From positions 1-41,142 of the forward strand of contig JANQOW010000146.1 in assembly GCA_028285595.1 (NCBI GenBank): 41,142 nucleotides of DNA. Reading direction: 5' to 3'. How positions within the stretch are numbered: the first letter of the stretch is position 1; each line of letters starts with the position of its first letter. This DNA comes from Hyphomicrobiales bacterium. Its GTDB lineage: Bacteria; Pseudomonadota; Alphaproteobacteria; Rhizobiales; CAJQND01. Below the pieces are notes generated by a model. It had not been told where the DNA came from, searched no databases, and saw only the letters and a list, made by a program, of their open reading frames with translations. A program made the translations under genes and the position numbers. This document shows positions 1 to 8,775 of this stretch, piece by piece.

Positions 1-79
1 TGAACATCAAAACCACATACGCCTGCATCAGCTCTGCGGGAAACGTCGCCGAAAGCTCGGCAAACGGATTGCTGAACAT
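1..79 (-). CDS. 5' end of a leftward gene, cut by the window edge
   Basis: Only the first 26 codons are present. They start with ATG at 79 and read leftward off the window without a stop. A strong purine-rich ribosome binding site (GGAGAGGAGAG) lies 7 bases upstream of the ATG, which is the main reason to believe the gene. The N-terminus begins MFSNPFAEL and turns hydrophobic at the window edge (AYVVLMF), so a membrane segment may follow. I do not recognise the family from this fragment. It is divergent from the small gene at 536. Confidence 0.5.
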   Translation of the reverse strand, partial: MFSNPFAELSATFPAELMQAYVVLMF

Positions 80-535
80 GAAACCGCTCTCCTCTCCTCG
101 TCCCGCGCCCATCAACTCGGCTCGGGCCACTTCTCTTCTTATTTTATGCTGCCCGCCGGTTTTCCCAGGCAAGCGCCCCAAACATGCAATATACGAACAG
201 CGCGCCCATGTCATGCAGGATCAGGCGATTCCAAGAGCGCCATCAGGCCGCACATGGGAGCCCTCAAACAAATTGCATTTTTCGAATGTGTTATTCGGAA
301 AGTCGAACTTGAGCAAGTGCCAGTTTCATCACAACACAGGTACAGATCGTAACGCCCTGGACAGATCTGGCCACTGCCACAGGCCGTCGAGCAATGACCC
401 AAAACTGCAACCCCGCCTTAGGTTCCCTCAAACATTCGCGGAAAAGCTGCGAATTTGGCCCTTTTTTCGACACATGAATCAAACAGAACGCTTCATGCGG
501 CGGATGGTTCACTCAGTGTGAACGAGGAGATCAGC
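80..535. other. Divergent intergenic region with no convincing gene
   Basis: About 456 bases separate the leftward partial gene from the rightward small gene. Open frames exist here on both strands, but their products are rich in Arg, Ser, Pro and His, have no recognisable motif and lack good ribosome binding sites. The only structure noted is a short inverted repeat, CGAAT-GTGTT-ATTCG, at 283-297. Promoters for both flanking genes presumably lie here, but I cannot place them with confidence. Confidence 0.5.
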
Positions 536-721
536 TTGACAGACCAAACGCTTGAACTTGCTCTACGCGTCAATTCTGCACTGCAAACCATGGATCCGGA
601 CGGTTTGGTTGATGCTGTCAGTCGGTTCATGGAATTTCACAACATGACAGCCCGCCCGGACGTTATTGCCCAAATCCCAGTCTCCTTGCCCGTACATCGC
701 GATCTTGAGTTGGAATCCTAA
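536..721 (+). CDS. Small hypothetical protein (61 aa)
   Basis: I do not recognise this protein. It is a short acidic polypeptide ending LPVHRDLELES, with no signal peptide, membrane segment or metal-binding motif. The start is uncertain. A TTG at 536 follows an excellent GAGGAG at 524-529 with a 6-base spacer, so I chose it. A GTG at 518 (67 aa) and a TTG at 455 (88 aa) are in frame but have weaker upstream signals, and there is no in-frame ATG near the 5' end. It converges on the leftward glycosyltransferase that ends at 751, with about 30 bases between. Codon usage resembles the neighbours, which favours a real gene, but a spurious frame cannot be excluded. Confidence 0.45.
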   Translation: MTDQTLELALRVNSALQTMDPDGLVDAVSRFMEFHNMTARPDVIAQIPVSLPVHRDLELES

Positions 722-750
722 CTCACACTTAGACCGGTTGAGCGCCGGCC

Positions 751-2700
751 TTACTGACCAGACACCACCACTATGCGTTCGGCGATCAGAGGGTTCATTT
801 CCGTCATGTCCGAGCCGAGCGAAGCGTCTTTGGTGACGATTTCGTCGAACCAGATGCCCATCCGATAAAGCGCCCCCCGGTCCACCTGTGCCGCCGGCAA
901 GACCAAGCGCTTGGTGCACGTCATCATTTGCAAAACCTCGCGATCGATCTCCTGCTCCAACCCGATCGCTGTGAATTGGGTCGGGCGGACACGCTGCACT
1001 GCACGAAGCAGATCTTCAGGCGTCACTCCAGTGCTGCCGGCTGGGACGGCACAGAACGTCGGACGCACGCCTATTTGGATAAGCTTATCGAGGCGCGCCT
1101 CAAGCTCGGCCCGTCTAAGGGCTGAGGGCCAAGGCAGGAGGACGTCTGTGCAGGCCACGTCAAACTCGGACCCGCGGAGCAGGTCGAGTGCATGACTGTG
1201 AGCAGGACAAAGGACGAGGTGAGCGCTCATGCTTTCGTCCTTGCAGCGCTCGGCTGACAATGAGACCGTCACATGGGCCTGCATCTCCGCCCGCACGAAC
1301 TCAAAGTAATCCGCGAACGCCCAATCATTTTTGATTTTTCGAACGGCGTTTTCTCCATGCGCCTTCAAGAGCCCCGGCTGAGTGAGGTAACGCTGAATGG
1401 CGCGCGCGACCGCAAGATGATCCCCCAGCTCAACGAGCGTGCCGCAGTCGTCGCCAATCAGTTCTGCTGCTCCGCCGGTGCCTTTATAGGCGATCACCGG
1501 CACGGCACAGGCAAGCGCTTCATGAACCACACATGGAAACGGATCTGCGCGGGCAGAGAGAAAGAACAGGTCGGCTCCTTCAAAGATAGGCTCGACCAGC
1601 GCGGTTGACGGTAAAAACCTAATCCGGTCCTCCAAACCATGTTTTGCGATGAGTTGACGCGCAAACGGCAATGCAGGTGCCGAAGCGGCTGTCTCTTCAC
1701 CGTACCAGAGGAAGTACACCTGCTCATGCTCGGGGTGATTGCGGAGAAACAATCTGGCCGCTTGGACAAAACTATCAACCCCCTTGCGAAGCTCCAGTGT
1801 TCCAACGTTCAAGACAATGAAAGCATCCGGCGGCAAATCCAAGCGAGCGCGCAGTTGCCTGCGACAGGCTTGCGCGTCCAAGGTCCCAAAACCATCATCC
1901 AGGAGACCTTGGCCCCGTACGACCAGTTTGGTCTCGTCAAGCTTTGCGTGGGCCAATGCGGTTTGCAGGATGAACTGGGACGGGACAATAAGTTTCCGGG
2001 AGATGTCCAACAGCTTTTCAAAGACGGAAGGAGAGTAGAATGCTGCAAACTCGTGAACCAAAGAGACAATCGGTATGTTCAGCTCATGCAACACGCTTGC
2101 TATGCGACCGGATTCCGCTGAGTTCACCAACGCAATGACCGGACGGTTATTGTGAAATCCGCCCCGCTCGCCCAACAGAGCTGTAAGTTCCTCACGAGCT
2201 GATTTCGCCCCGGACCGCTCTTCACGCCGGGATCTGGCCATCACATAAACATGCGAGACCTGCCGGAAGTCCTCCAAGCGCTCGCCGCCCTCATCCAGCA
2301 GGGTGATGCATTCCAAGGCGCGCTCTGCGCTGAACATTTCTATCAGTCGAAGGATGATGGCCGGCGCGCCCGTGCGAGATGCCTCATGCCCGACGAAGAG
2401 CACCCGCGGCCGGTCGGGCATGTTGGATGCGAGATAGCGTTCAAGCAGCTCAGATGGCGCCACATGGCCGGCGTTGAGCTGATTGCGCACATATGCCGCC
2501 GAAAACCAAGCGTTGGGCGCCCGATTCTCCCGGATACCGTGGGCCAAGTAGTGCTTCTGCGGCGGGATGTCGGCCTTTTGGACGTCAGGGTTCACCGACA
2601 GGTAATAGGTGCTGTCAAAAACCCGCTCTAGCCTGCTGGCCAGAGCCGGACGTTGAATTGCCTGTCTATCCTCATCAGACGCTCTCAAGCCTTCAGACAT
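751..2700 (-). CDS. GT4-like glycosyltransferase with N-terminal repeat and C-terminal tail domain (649 aa)
   Basis: This is probably a cytoplasmic glycosyltransferase of the GT-B fold that adds a sugar during surface-polysaccharide assembly. Residues 28-67 form one ~40-residue repeat (FDSTYYLSVNPDV, then HYLAHG), followed by a degenerate second copy. The GT region starts near residue 100 (RVLFVGHEAS) and contains the group-1 features NVGTLELRKGVDSF and DPFPCVVHEALACAVPVI. Residues from about 500 to the end form an extra domain whose last 40 residues closely match the end of the upstream neighbour (GxxFDEI, then NPLIAxR). An in-frame TTG at 2706 is an alternative start; I prefer ATG 2700, with a purine-rich TAGG about 8 bases upstream. 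It lies 8 bases after the upstream glycosyltransferase in the galE operon. Donor and acceptor are unknown. Confidence 0.85.
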   Translation of the reverse strand: MSEGLRASDEDRQAIQRPALASRLERVFDSTYYLSVNPDVQKADIPPQKHYLAHGIRENRAPNAWFSAAYVRNQLNAGHVAPSELLERYLASNMPDRPRVLFVGHEASRTGAPAIILRLIEMFSAERALECITLLDEGGERLEDFRQVSHVYVMARSRREERSGAKSAREELTALLGERGGFHNNRPVIALVNSAESGRIASVLHELNIPIVSLVHEFAAFYSPSVFEKLLDISRKLIVPSQFILQTALAHAKLDETKLVVRGQGLLDDGFGTLDAQACRRQLRARLDLPPDAFIVLNVGTLELRKGVDSFVQAARLFLRNHPEHEQVYFLWYGEETAASAPALPFARQLIAKHGLEDRIRFLPSTALVEPIFEGADLFFLSARADPFPCVVHEALACAVPVIAYKGTGGAAELIGDDCGTLVELGDHLAVARAIQRYLTQPGLLKAHGENAVRKIKNDWAFADYFEFVRAEMQAHVTVSLSAERCKDESMSAHLVLCPAHSHALDLLRGSEFDVACTDVLLPWPSALRRAELEARLDKLIQIGVRPTFCAVPAGSTGVTPEDLLRAVQRVRPTQFTAIGLEQEIDREVLQMMTCTKRLVLPAAQVDRGALYRMGIWFDEIVTKDASLGSDMTEMNPLIAERIVVVSGQ

Positions 2701-2708
2701 TTTCAAGC

Positions 2709-5636
2709 CTACCCCGAATTTGATCGGACCGGATGTTTGGCATCGACGCCACTCTCAAGGATCACCATTCGCGACGCAATGAGCGGATTTACAGCCCGCA
2801 TGCGCTCGATCACGCCAGCGTCTTCCACAAAGATCTCATCAAACAACAAGCCCAGGTCGTAGAGCTGCCCGGTTACGTCAACATGACCGGTCAACAAAAG
2901 CAGGCGCTGCCCCACGCAGCGCTGCAGAGTATGCGCGCTCAACGCATTTTGAAGGTTCAAAAACACTGACTTGGCACAGGCATGGTCGAAAATCGCCGTT
3001 TTCAAAACGCTGCTGAGAGAAGCTTCCTCATCGTCTGCCGGTTGATAGATGGCGTATTCTTCTGGCGCCAACGCGGCGACCGCGTCATCTGTCTCAGGGT
3101 CATGCTGATCATCCACGCAGATGAGTTTCCAATCCTTCACGCCAATTTGTTCCCGGAGCGCACCAAAGGCGGCAAACTCTTCCATTCTGCCACGCATATA
3201 GACGGCCCACTCACGCGGCCTTGTCGATTGGTACCTGGGCAATTGGATAGGCTTGCTGGCATGCCGTTGAATCGCTTCGATGAACCGGTTTACCAAGGCA
3301 TCAAAGCCCCATCGCACTGCGATCTTCTCGCGCCCAGAAGCAGAGCTGCGCCCATACAGCTCCTGATCCTGCAGCAGCGAGCGAAGAGCCTCGCACGCGG
3401 CATCAAGGTCGCAGTCCCCATAGGAGAAACAGAATGCGGGATCGAAAAGATCATCGCAGCCGCCAGTTGCCGAACTGATCACCATTGGACAACCAGAAGC
3501 CATAGCCTCCAGCATGAGCGTCACAGCGGGGTCAGGTGAGCCAGGCTGCAATATCACATCCGCCGCGTCGCCAAGCACATGCATGCTCATATCCGACGGA
3601 GCGAACACTATCCGCTGCTCCCGGCCGCAGAGCCTGTTGTGTAGAGACACATAGAAATGAAGAGAGTGCGGTTGGGTGGGGCCTTCACCTGCCCAGACAA
3701 AGTAGAGATCATCGGTGCCATCGCCGTCATCCGCCAGATTAAGGTAGCGCCGCGCGATACTGACAAACTCTTCAAGGCCCGCGTCCAGGGTCAGCCCCCC
3801 GCCGCCGAGCACCACCTTTGCATCCGCCGGAACGCCAAGGCGGCGCCGTGCTCCCTCTCGTTCCGAAGGCCGCCCAGGCCGCTCCCTAACGAACTGAACG
3901 TATGGGCTCCGGCTCAGCGGAAGTGGAAGAACACCCGTCAACCGGGCGCTCTCCAGGCCGGCGGGTGAGTGGAACAGAATAGTGCTGGAGCTTTTGAAGA
4001 GGCCTGGCAGTTGGTCATCAGGCCAACTCTCGCCAAGCCGCCCAACAATCGGAACAACCGGGATCTCCCGGGCCGCCAACACCCTCAATAGCTGAGACTG
4101 TTCAGGTTGATCGCAAAAAGCAATCGCCGGTGCATTGGCCCCCAACACCCGAAGAAAGGCATCGACGCTGTGCTCCAAACTGGTCTGCTCTGCACACTCG
4201 GTTGACGGTTCATCCCGCTCCAGCACCTGTACGTGGGAATAGGCCCGGAAGTCCTGCTCAAGTCCACCGGGCCGTTCGGACAAGGTAATGGTCTCCATCT
4301 CGGGCATTTTGCTGAGCACACGCAAAAGCTCGAGCATTGCGCTATTCTCAGCAGTGGGCTCCAAGTTGGGCAGTGCAAACAAGATGCGAGCCCGCTTGTG
4401 CAGCCCGGAAGCGAAATAGTGCGCTACGGCACCACCGCCACAAGACCTGTTCGCCGACACGGACCGCAACACGTAAGGCAGCGAGAACATCTCGCTTGGC
4501 AGCGCTCCTTTGGCAAGCCCCTCTGAAAAGTAAGCCTCAATAGGGGAAATGGAGCGCGTGACGTTGGAACACGATTGGCCATCGAGGAAACTCGCATCAA
4601 CCAGGTTGATGCCGAGAGCTTTACCGGCGCCCACCCGCAAAGCCACATCCACTGCAGGGATCTCGCTGAGCGCAAGCCCGGCGGCACTGGCCGCATAATG
4701 ATCGTCTAGATCAATCAGCGGGTGTGGCGGGTAATGCCTGAAGCCGCCATCGAGCAGATAGTGCCCGAATGCATCATCACCGCATTGCGACACCTCCAGG
4801 TAGAACGGAAGGTCAAAGTATGGAGAGGGGCTGAGCTGTGAGCGGGCAGATTGCTTCGCGAAGTGGAGCAACGGAGTGTCCACGGCGGAGCCGCGTTGAT
4901 TGAAGACTTGGCTACGGTAGTGGGTGCTGTCAAAAAGCGGATGCGGATCATATCCCCCATGACCTTCAAGGTAGTGCTCCAGGGCCTTGCGGGCGATCGT
5001 CGTACTGCCCAGTTGTTCCGCATGATAGGTCGGATCCAAAAGTGGGTGCGTTTGAAGATCGTCTGGCGATTGCATGTAAAACGCAAAGGCCATCGAAACG
5101 GAGGAGAATCTGCGCCCCGCAGCCCGCTCAAGACACCTAATGGAAAAGAGCGGATGAGGGTCCACTCGCCCGAGCGCACCAGTGAAGAGCTTCTGCGCAA
5201 CCGTCTCCACCTCCGCCTCAGGCACTTGAGACCGAATGTGGTCAAGGTCAACCAGCAAGTGAGGACAGGTGAGCGATGAGAGCCCTCTCTTCAATGCATG
5301 CGCGACAGAATTGACCCCGCGAGCACGAGCCTCGGGGTTGTGGCGGCGATAGTATGTGGGACAAAAGAACAGATTGGGTTGAAGGCCTTCGAAATCCCCC
5401 TGCTCCAGGAAGTGGACAATGGGATTGCAAGCCTGGCTCGCATGTCCCAGCGCCGCGTTCTCTGAGTAGTATCGACACTCAAAGATAGGGTTCGGGTTGA
5501 AAGGCTCCAGATTCTGACGATCCACGAGACCGGCCAGCAGTTGGTCATCTGAAAAATCGCGCGCTTGCGGATTTTGCTCCCGGACAAAGTCCAAGTCAAA
5601 AAACGTAGGATACTGATCGATCAAAGAGGGTGTCAT
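2709..5636 (-). CDS. Large glycosyltransferase with N-terminal repeat array (975 aa)
   Basis: This is a probable GT-B glycosyltransferase with a long N-terminal repeat region. Residues ~48-315 contain about seven degenerate copies of a ~40-residue unit built on 'HPLFDxxYY ... HYLxxG', for example around DPTYHAEQLG and FDLPFYLEV. The GT part begins near residue 410 (RARILFALPNLEP) and includes VLGGGGLTLDAGLEEF and LEAMASGCPMVISS. The tail from about residue 840 matches the tail of the downstream glycosyltransferase. The frame is open to 5675, but ATG 5636 overlaps the galE stop as ATGA, the usual sign of translational coupling, so I chose it. The nucleotide-sugar loop looks diverged from typical GT4 enzymes, so activity is likely but not certain. 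Confidence 0.82.
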   Translation of the reverse strand: MTPSLIDQYPTFFDLDFVREQNPQARDFSDDQLLAGLVDRQNLEPFNPNPIFECRYYSENAALGHASQACNPIVHFLEQGDFEGLQPNLFFCPTYYRRHNPEARARGVNSVAHALKRGLSSLTCPHLLVDLDHIRSQVPEAEVETVAQKLFTGALGRVDPHPLFSIRCLERAAGRRFSSVSMAFAFYMQSPDDLQTHPLLDPTYHAEQLGSTTIARKALEHYLEGHGGYDPHPLFDSTHYRSQVFNQRGSAVDTPLLHFAKQSARSQLSPSPYFDLPFYLEVSQCGDDAFGHYLLDGGFRHYPPHPLIDLDDHYAASAAGLALSEIPAVDVALRVGAGKALGINLVDASFLDGQSCSNVTRSISPIEAYFSEGLAKGALPSEMFSLPYVLRSVSANRSCGGGAVAHYFASGLHKRARILFALPNLEPTAENSAMLELLRVLSKMPEMETITLSERPGGLEQDFRAYSHVQVLERDEPSTECAEQTSLEHSVDAFLRVLGANAPAIAFCDQPEQSQLLRVLAAREIPVVPIVGRLGESWPDDQLPGLFKSSSTILFHSPAGLESARLTGVLPLPLSRSPYVQFVRERPGRPSEREGARRRLGVPADAKVVLGGGGLTLDAGLEEFVSIARRYLNLADDGDGTDDLYFVWAGEGPTQPHSLHFYVSLHNRLCGREQRIVFAPSDMSMHVLGDAADVILQPGSPDPAVTLMLEAMASGCPMVISSATGGCDDLFDPAFCFSYGDCDLDAACEALRSLLQDQELYGRSSASGREKIAVRWGFDALVNRFIEAIQRHASKPIQLPRYQSTRPREWAVYMRGRMEEFAAFGALREQIGVKDWKLICVDDQHDPETDDAVAALAPEEYAIYQPADDEEASLSSVLKTAIFDHACAKSVFLNLQNALSAHTLQRCVGQRLLLLTGHVDVTGQLYDLGLLFDEIFVEDAGVIERMRAVNPLIASRMVILESGVDAKHPVRSNSG

Positions 5637-6628
5637 CCGGCCAGGCTCTTTGGCAGCGGGTGGCGTTGATGCCAATCGAAAGCCGAGCGCAAGATGGTCT
5701 CCAATCCAGAGTAGTGAGCCTGGAAGTTGAGCTCCGCACGTGCTTTGGCGGGGTTAGCCACCAAGACCGGCGGATCTCCTCTACGCCGCTTGCCGATCGT
5801 CTTGGGAACCGATAGTCCGGTGATCTGAGAAAGCGCTGCGATCATTTCAAACACAGAAACTCCGCGCCCGGAGCCGATGTTGAAGCACGCAGTCTTACCG
5901 GTCTCCATGAGATAGCCGGCGGCCCGAACATGTGCGCTTGCTAAATCGGCCACGTGCACAAAGTCTCTAATCTGGGAGCCGTCCGGCGTGTCATGATCAT
6001 CTCCATAGATCGTGAAATCGTCGATTCGATGAAGCGCAGACAGGATAGCCCGCGGGATGATATGGGTTTCCTTGCGGTGCCATTCTCCCAGCTCCCCCTC
6101 AAGGTCGCTGCCGCAGGCATTAAAGTAACGCAGGCACACGGAGGGAAAGCCGTAAGCGTGCTCGTAATCTGCGAGAATCTGTTCCACCATCAGCTTTGAG
6201 CGGCCATAGGGACTGATTGGCTTCTGGACGGTGTCTTCAGAAATCGGCAACGCTGCAGGGTGACCATAAGTGGCGCATGAAGACGAAAATATCAGCGGAA
6301 CATTCCCGGCCTGACGCGCCGCCTCAATTATGTTTAAAGAGCCGGAAACATTGTTTTGATAGTACTTCTCAGGATTGCTCACCGACTCGCCCACATAGGC
6401 AAGCGCTGCAAAGTGGATCGCCACCGCCGGTCTGTGACGCGCATACGCGGCCTTGACCGCGTCCTGATCCCTGATGTCGGCCGTGATCAATTCACCCCAA
6501 CGTACGAAATCGGCGTGTCCTTCACTGAGATTGTCGAACACCACCGGCTCAAAGCCGGCCGCGGCAAGGGCCTTACACGTATGGCTTCCGATGTAGCCCG
6601 CACCGCCGAACACGAGAACTTTGCACAT
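5633..6628 (-). CDS. galE: UDP-glucose 4-epimerase
   Basis: GalE interconverts UDP-glucose and UDP-galactose in the cytoplasm using bound NAD, supplying a nucleotide sugar for polysaccharide synthesis. It is an extended SDR protein. The NAD-binding GGAGYIG is at residues 8-14, the Ser/Thr of SSSCATYG near 116-122, and the catalytic Tyr141-x3-Lys145 (YGRSK) follows. The length of 331 residues is normal for the family. It is the first gene of a leftward operon and its TGA overlaps the ATG of the 975-residue glycosyltransferase. That context supports a polysaccharide role rather than galactose catabolism. Related sugar epimerases share the same motifs, but the overall sequence is typical GalE. 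Confidence 0.93.
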   Translation of the reverse strand: MCKVLVFGGAGYIGSHTCKALAAAGFEPVVFDNLSEGHADFVRWGELITADIRDQDAVKAAYARHRPAVAIHFAALAYVGESVSNPEKYYQNNVSGSLNIIEAARQAGNVPLIFSSSCATYGHPAALPISEDTVQKPISPYGRSKLMVEQILADYEHAYGFPSVCLRYFNACGSDLEGELGEWHRKETHIIPRAILSALHRIDDFTIYGDDHDTPDGSQIRDFVHVADLASAHVRAAGYLMETGKTACFNIGSGRGVSVFEMIAALSQITGLSVPKTIGKRRRGDPPVLVANPAKARAELNFQAHYSGLETILRSAFDWHQRHPLPKSLAG

Positions 6629-6810
6629 GGTTTGACTGCCGCACGTCTAGGCTGGCGGTTGGATCAACCCACGGTCCAAACGGTCCGCCAAGCCGGATCA
6701 GATCATTGCTCAAAACAGGACTTCAACCGTAGTGAGGCCGCAAGTGGCCGTCCACAGTTTTAACCGATTCTCACAGGCTTATGCCCATCCAGAGCACTCA
6801 AGTCGCCTAA

Positions 6811-6826
6811 ATTGGATGTATCCAAT
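6811..6826. promoter_or_regulatory. 16-bp perfect palindrome upstream of sulfotransferase
   Basis: ATTGGATGTATCCAAT is a perfect 7-2-7 inverted repeat. It lies 64 bases upstream of the sulfotransferase ATG in the 262-base divergent region between galE and that gene. This is a plausible binding site for a dimeric regulator, but I see no second copy or assigned regulator. Confidence 0.35.
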
Positions 6827-6890
6827 GAAGACCCGAATCACCCATGCTGCGCTCTGTCCCGTGGTCAGCTCAGTTTCAAGGTGCGGTTAG

Positions 6891-7610
6891 ATGAAATCGA
6901 TCAGCAACAAGAATCAGCTTGTCTACATCCACATTCCAAAAACGGCCGGCATCAGCTTCAGACGTCAAATTGTGCGGCACTACCGTATTATCGGCGTGCA
7001 TCCGGAAGGCGAAGTTGACGACTACTATGGATTTTTCCAAACGCGCCTTGCAGAACTGCACCCAACCCTTCAGGCAACACCGCGTTACATGCTTTCCGGC
7101 CACTTCCGGTACAGGGAACTCGTCGCCTCATTGGGGGCCCTGCTGCCGGACATTACTCTGATGACCCATCTCAGAGATCCGGTCACCCGCACGCTTTCTG
7201 ATTACTTTTACTCAATATCACAAGCGCACCCTCAACACGCTCAGGTTCTGGAACGCTACCCGTCGTTTGAGGACTACATGGCAACACCAGGACAAATGAA
7301 CAAACAGCTGGCCTACCTGATGCCGGATCGCAACGCGACCGTGGCCGAAACCATCGAAGTGATGGAGCGCGAGTTCGCCTTTGTTGGTTTGACCGAGCAG
7401 TTCGGAGTTTGCCAGGCCTACCTTTATGGCGCCCTCGGGTGTCCCATCCCGCGCGAACTGCACGAGAACCGGAACCTGAACAAGGCTCGAATGGAGGAAG
7501 CCTTAGAGCAGTTCGGCCCTCAACTGGAAGAGCTCCTAAGCGACGAAATTGAGCTCTACGCGCACTTCCGGGCGAAGTGGACAGCCGAGCCGGAAGAGCA
7601 ACCAGCCTAA
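6891..7610 (+). CDS. Sulfotransferase family protein (239 aa)
   Basis: This is a probable PAPS-dependent carbohydrate sulfotransferase (sulfotransferase family 2-like). Residues 12-20 read YIHIPKTAG, the 5'-phosphosulfate-binding loop of this family. LRDPVTRTLSDYF from residue 94 is the 3'-phosphate-binding region with its Arg and Ser. A mid-protein HENRNLN stretch is also typical of bacterial members. There is no signal peptide, so it should act in the cytoplasm on a lipid-linked sugar or an oligosaccharide. ATG 6891 has AAGGTG upstream. It is transcribed alone, divergent from galE and convergent with a methyltransferase. A heparan-sulfate-type acceptor is not implied; the natural acceptor is most likely the polymer made by the surrounding genes. 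Confidence 0.85.
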   Translation: MKSISNKNQLVYIHIPKTAGISFRRQIVRHYRIIGVHPEGEVDDYYGFFQTRLAELHPTLQATPRYMLSGHFRYRELVASLGALLPDITLMTHLRDPVTRTLSDYFYSISQAHPQHAQVLERYPSFEDYMATPGQMNKQLAYLMPDRNATVAETIEVMEREFAFVGLTEQFGVCQAYLYGALGCPIPRELHENRNLNKARMEEALEQFGPQLEELLSDEIELYAHFRAKWTAEPEEQPA

Positions 7611-7628
7611 GAGCATGTTTCTAGGCTG
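7603..7628. terminator. Possible bidirectional terminator hairpin
   Basis: CAGCCTA and TAGGCTG form a perfect 7-bp stem around a 12-base loop, exactly between the convergent sulfotransferase and methyltransferase stop codons. Neither strand has a clear T-tract after the stem, so termination is only a suggestion from its position. Confidence 0.25.
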
Positions 7629-8442
7629 AGGCCGGCTCAGGCCGCATGCGCGGCGCCTTCAGGGTTGGGACATCTTCAAGCCGCCCCGGTTCCCGGGCGC
7701 CCACAAGCGCAATCCGCGCATGGAACGGTCGGCCCTGGCTGTTTTTGCCCGGACGCTCGACCCAATAGTAGACCCTGGTTTCCGGAAAACCGAGCCAGGC
7801 GAGAATACCGCTCAGGACTTTTGGCCCTGTGGGCAGCCAACTGAGACTATAGACACCCGTCATCAGTTGTTCGGTGCCTTCCATCTTATAAACCAGGCCG
7901 GGCCGGGCCTCTCCGCCGTCTTCCTGACACAGGCAAGCCGTGTTCAGAAACAGCAGCTCTCTTGTGTTGTCCGCAGCGAGTTTGAGGGCGGCCACAGGAT
8001 CGGGCAGGTGATAGAAGATACCGCTGAACCACGTCACATCAAACTTCTCGTCCCGGTCGCGCAGGTCCAGCAGATCAGCCGTCTCAAACACCATCCCTGA
8101 GCTGTCGGCCTCGCGATGGTCTTGCACGAACGTGGCTTGGTCGATCCAATGGTCGCGAATGTCGAAGCCATAGACCTTCGACGCCCCCCTGTCCTTGGCC
8201 GCGAAGCTGTATCCTCCGCAGTTGCACGCACAGTCCAGGAACGAACGCCCCTCCATTCCGTGGGGAAGCACATGGGCAACTGAGGTGTCGAACGATTTTG
8301 CGGTGTCGATATAGGTGACCGGGCTACCGGTGGGATCGTCTTGAACGCTTGAGCCGGTGAATATGCCCTGGCGCATCTCGATGCGGTGGTGCCAAGGCCC
8401 CATCTTCTCCATTTCGGCTACAAGGTCGTCGTCGCCATACAT
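7621..8442 (-). CDS. SAM-dependent methyltransferase, DUF1698/CmoB-like fold (273 aa)
   Basis: This is a class I methyltransferase. Motif I appears as FLDCACNCGGYS (residues 68-79), followed by the acidic strand GFDIRD at 92-97 that would hold the ribose of SAM. DVTWFSGIFYHLPDP lies near residues 135-150. The pattern resembles the tRNA-carboxymethyluridine (CmoB)-type and related sugar-cluster methyltransferases, but the protein is shorter than CmoB and sits among polysaccharide genes. I therefore infer methylation of a sugar or a sulfated glycan rather than tRNA. AAGGG lies about 9 bases before ATG 8442. The cysteine-rich motif I (CACNC) is unusual compared with the common GxGxG form. Confidence 0.72.
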   Translation of the reverse strand: MYGDDDLVAEMEKMGPWHHRIEMRQGIFTGSSVQDDPTGSPVTYIDTAKSFDTSVAHVLPHGMEGRSFLDCACNCGGYSFAAKDRGASKVYGFDIRDHWIDQATFVQDHREADSSGMVFETADLLDLRDRDEKFDVTWFSGIFYHLPDPVAALKLAADNTRELLFLNTACLCQEDGGEARPGLVYKMEGTEQLMTGVYSLSWLPTGPKVLSGILAWLGFPETRVYYWVERPGKNSQGRPFHARIALVGAREPGRLEDVPTLKAPRMRPEPASA

Positions 8443-8775
8443 CAGCGCTACCCTTCAAACTGAACCAGAGCAGCCCGACTATAGGGGATTTTCATCAGCC
8501 CGCAGCGCAAAGCCGGCCACAATCCACAAGGCGCACACGAGTTCGACGTAAGAACATCAAAACATCACCGAATTTCCGCCACCAGAAGGGCGATGTCGGC
8601 TGTTAGCAAACTGTCAGGGCAGATGAGCCGCGCACACAGGTCAGATGATTAGTGGCATTTAGTTCAAGTTTTACCGAGTGGATAAAGCTGGAAATAGCAC
8701 CCTTTCGCTAGTCTGGCGTGCACTGGCCCATTGGGGGCACAGGATCAATGTGTACGAAAGTGGTGAGGATCCCCA
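8443..8775. other. Divergent intergenic region upstream of the RTX protease
   Basis: This 333-base stretch separates the leftward methyltransferase from the rightward RTX protease. It is somewhat richer in A+T than the genes around it and should hold both promoters. I see no strong inverted repeat, no RNA gene and no credible small gene. Confidence 0.5.

Noticed and set aside
69..521. A 150-codon plus-strand frame near the window start
   Set aside because: There is no good ribosome binding site or motif, its composition is unlike a typical protein, and it overlaps the better-supported small gene.
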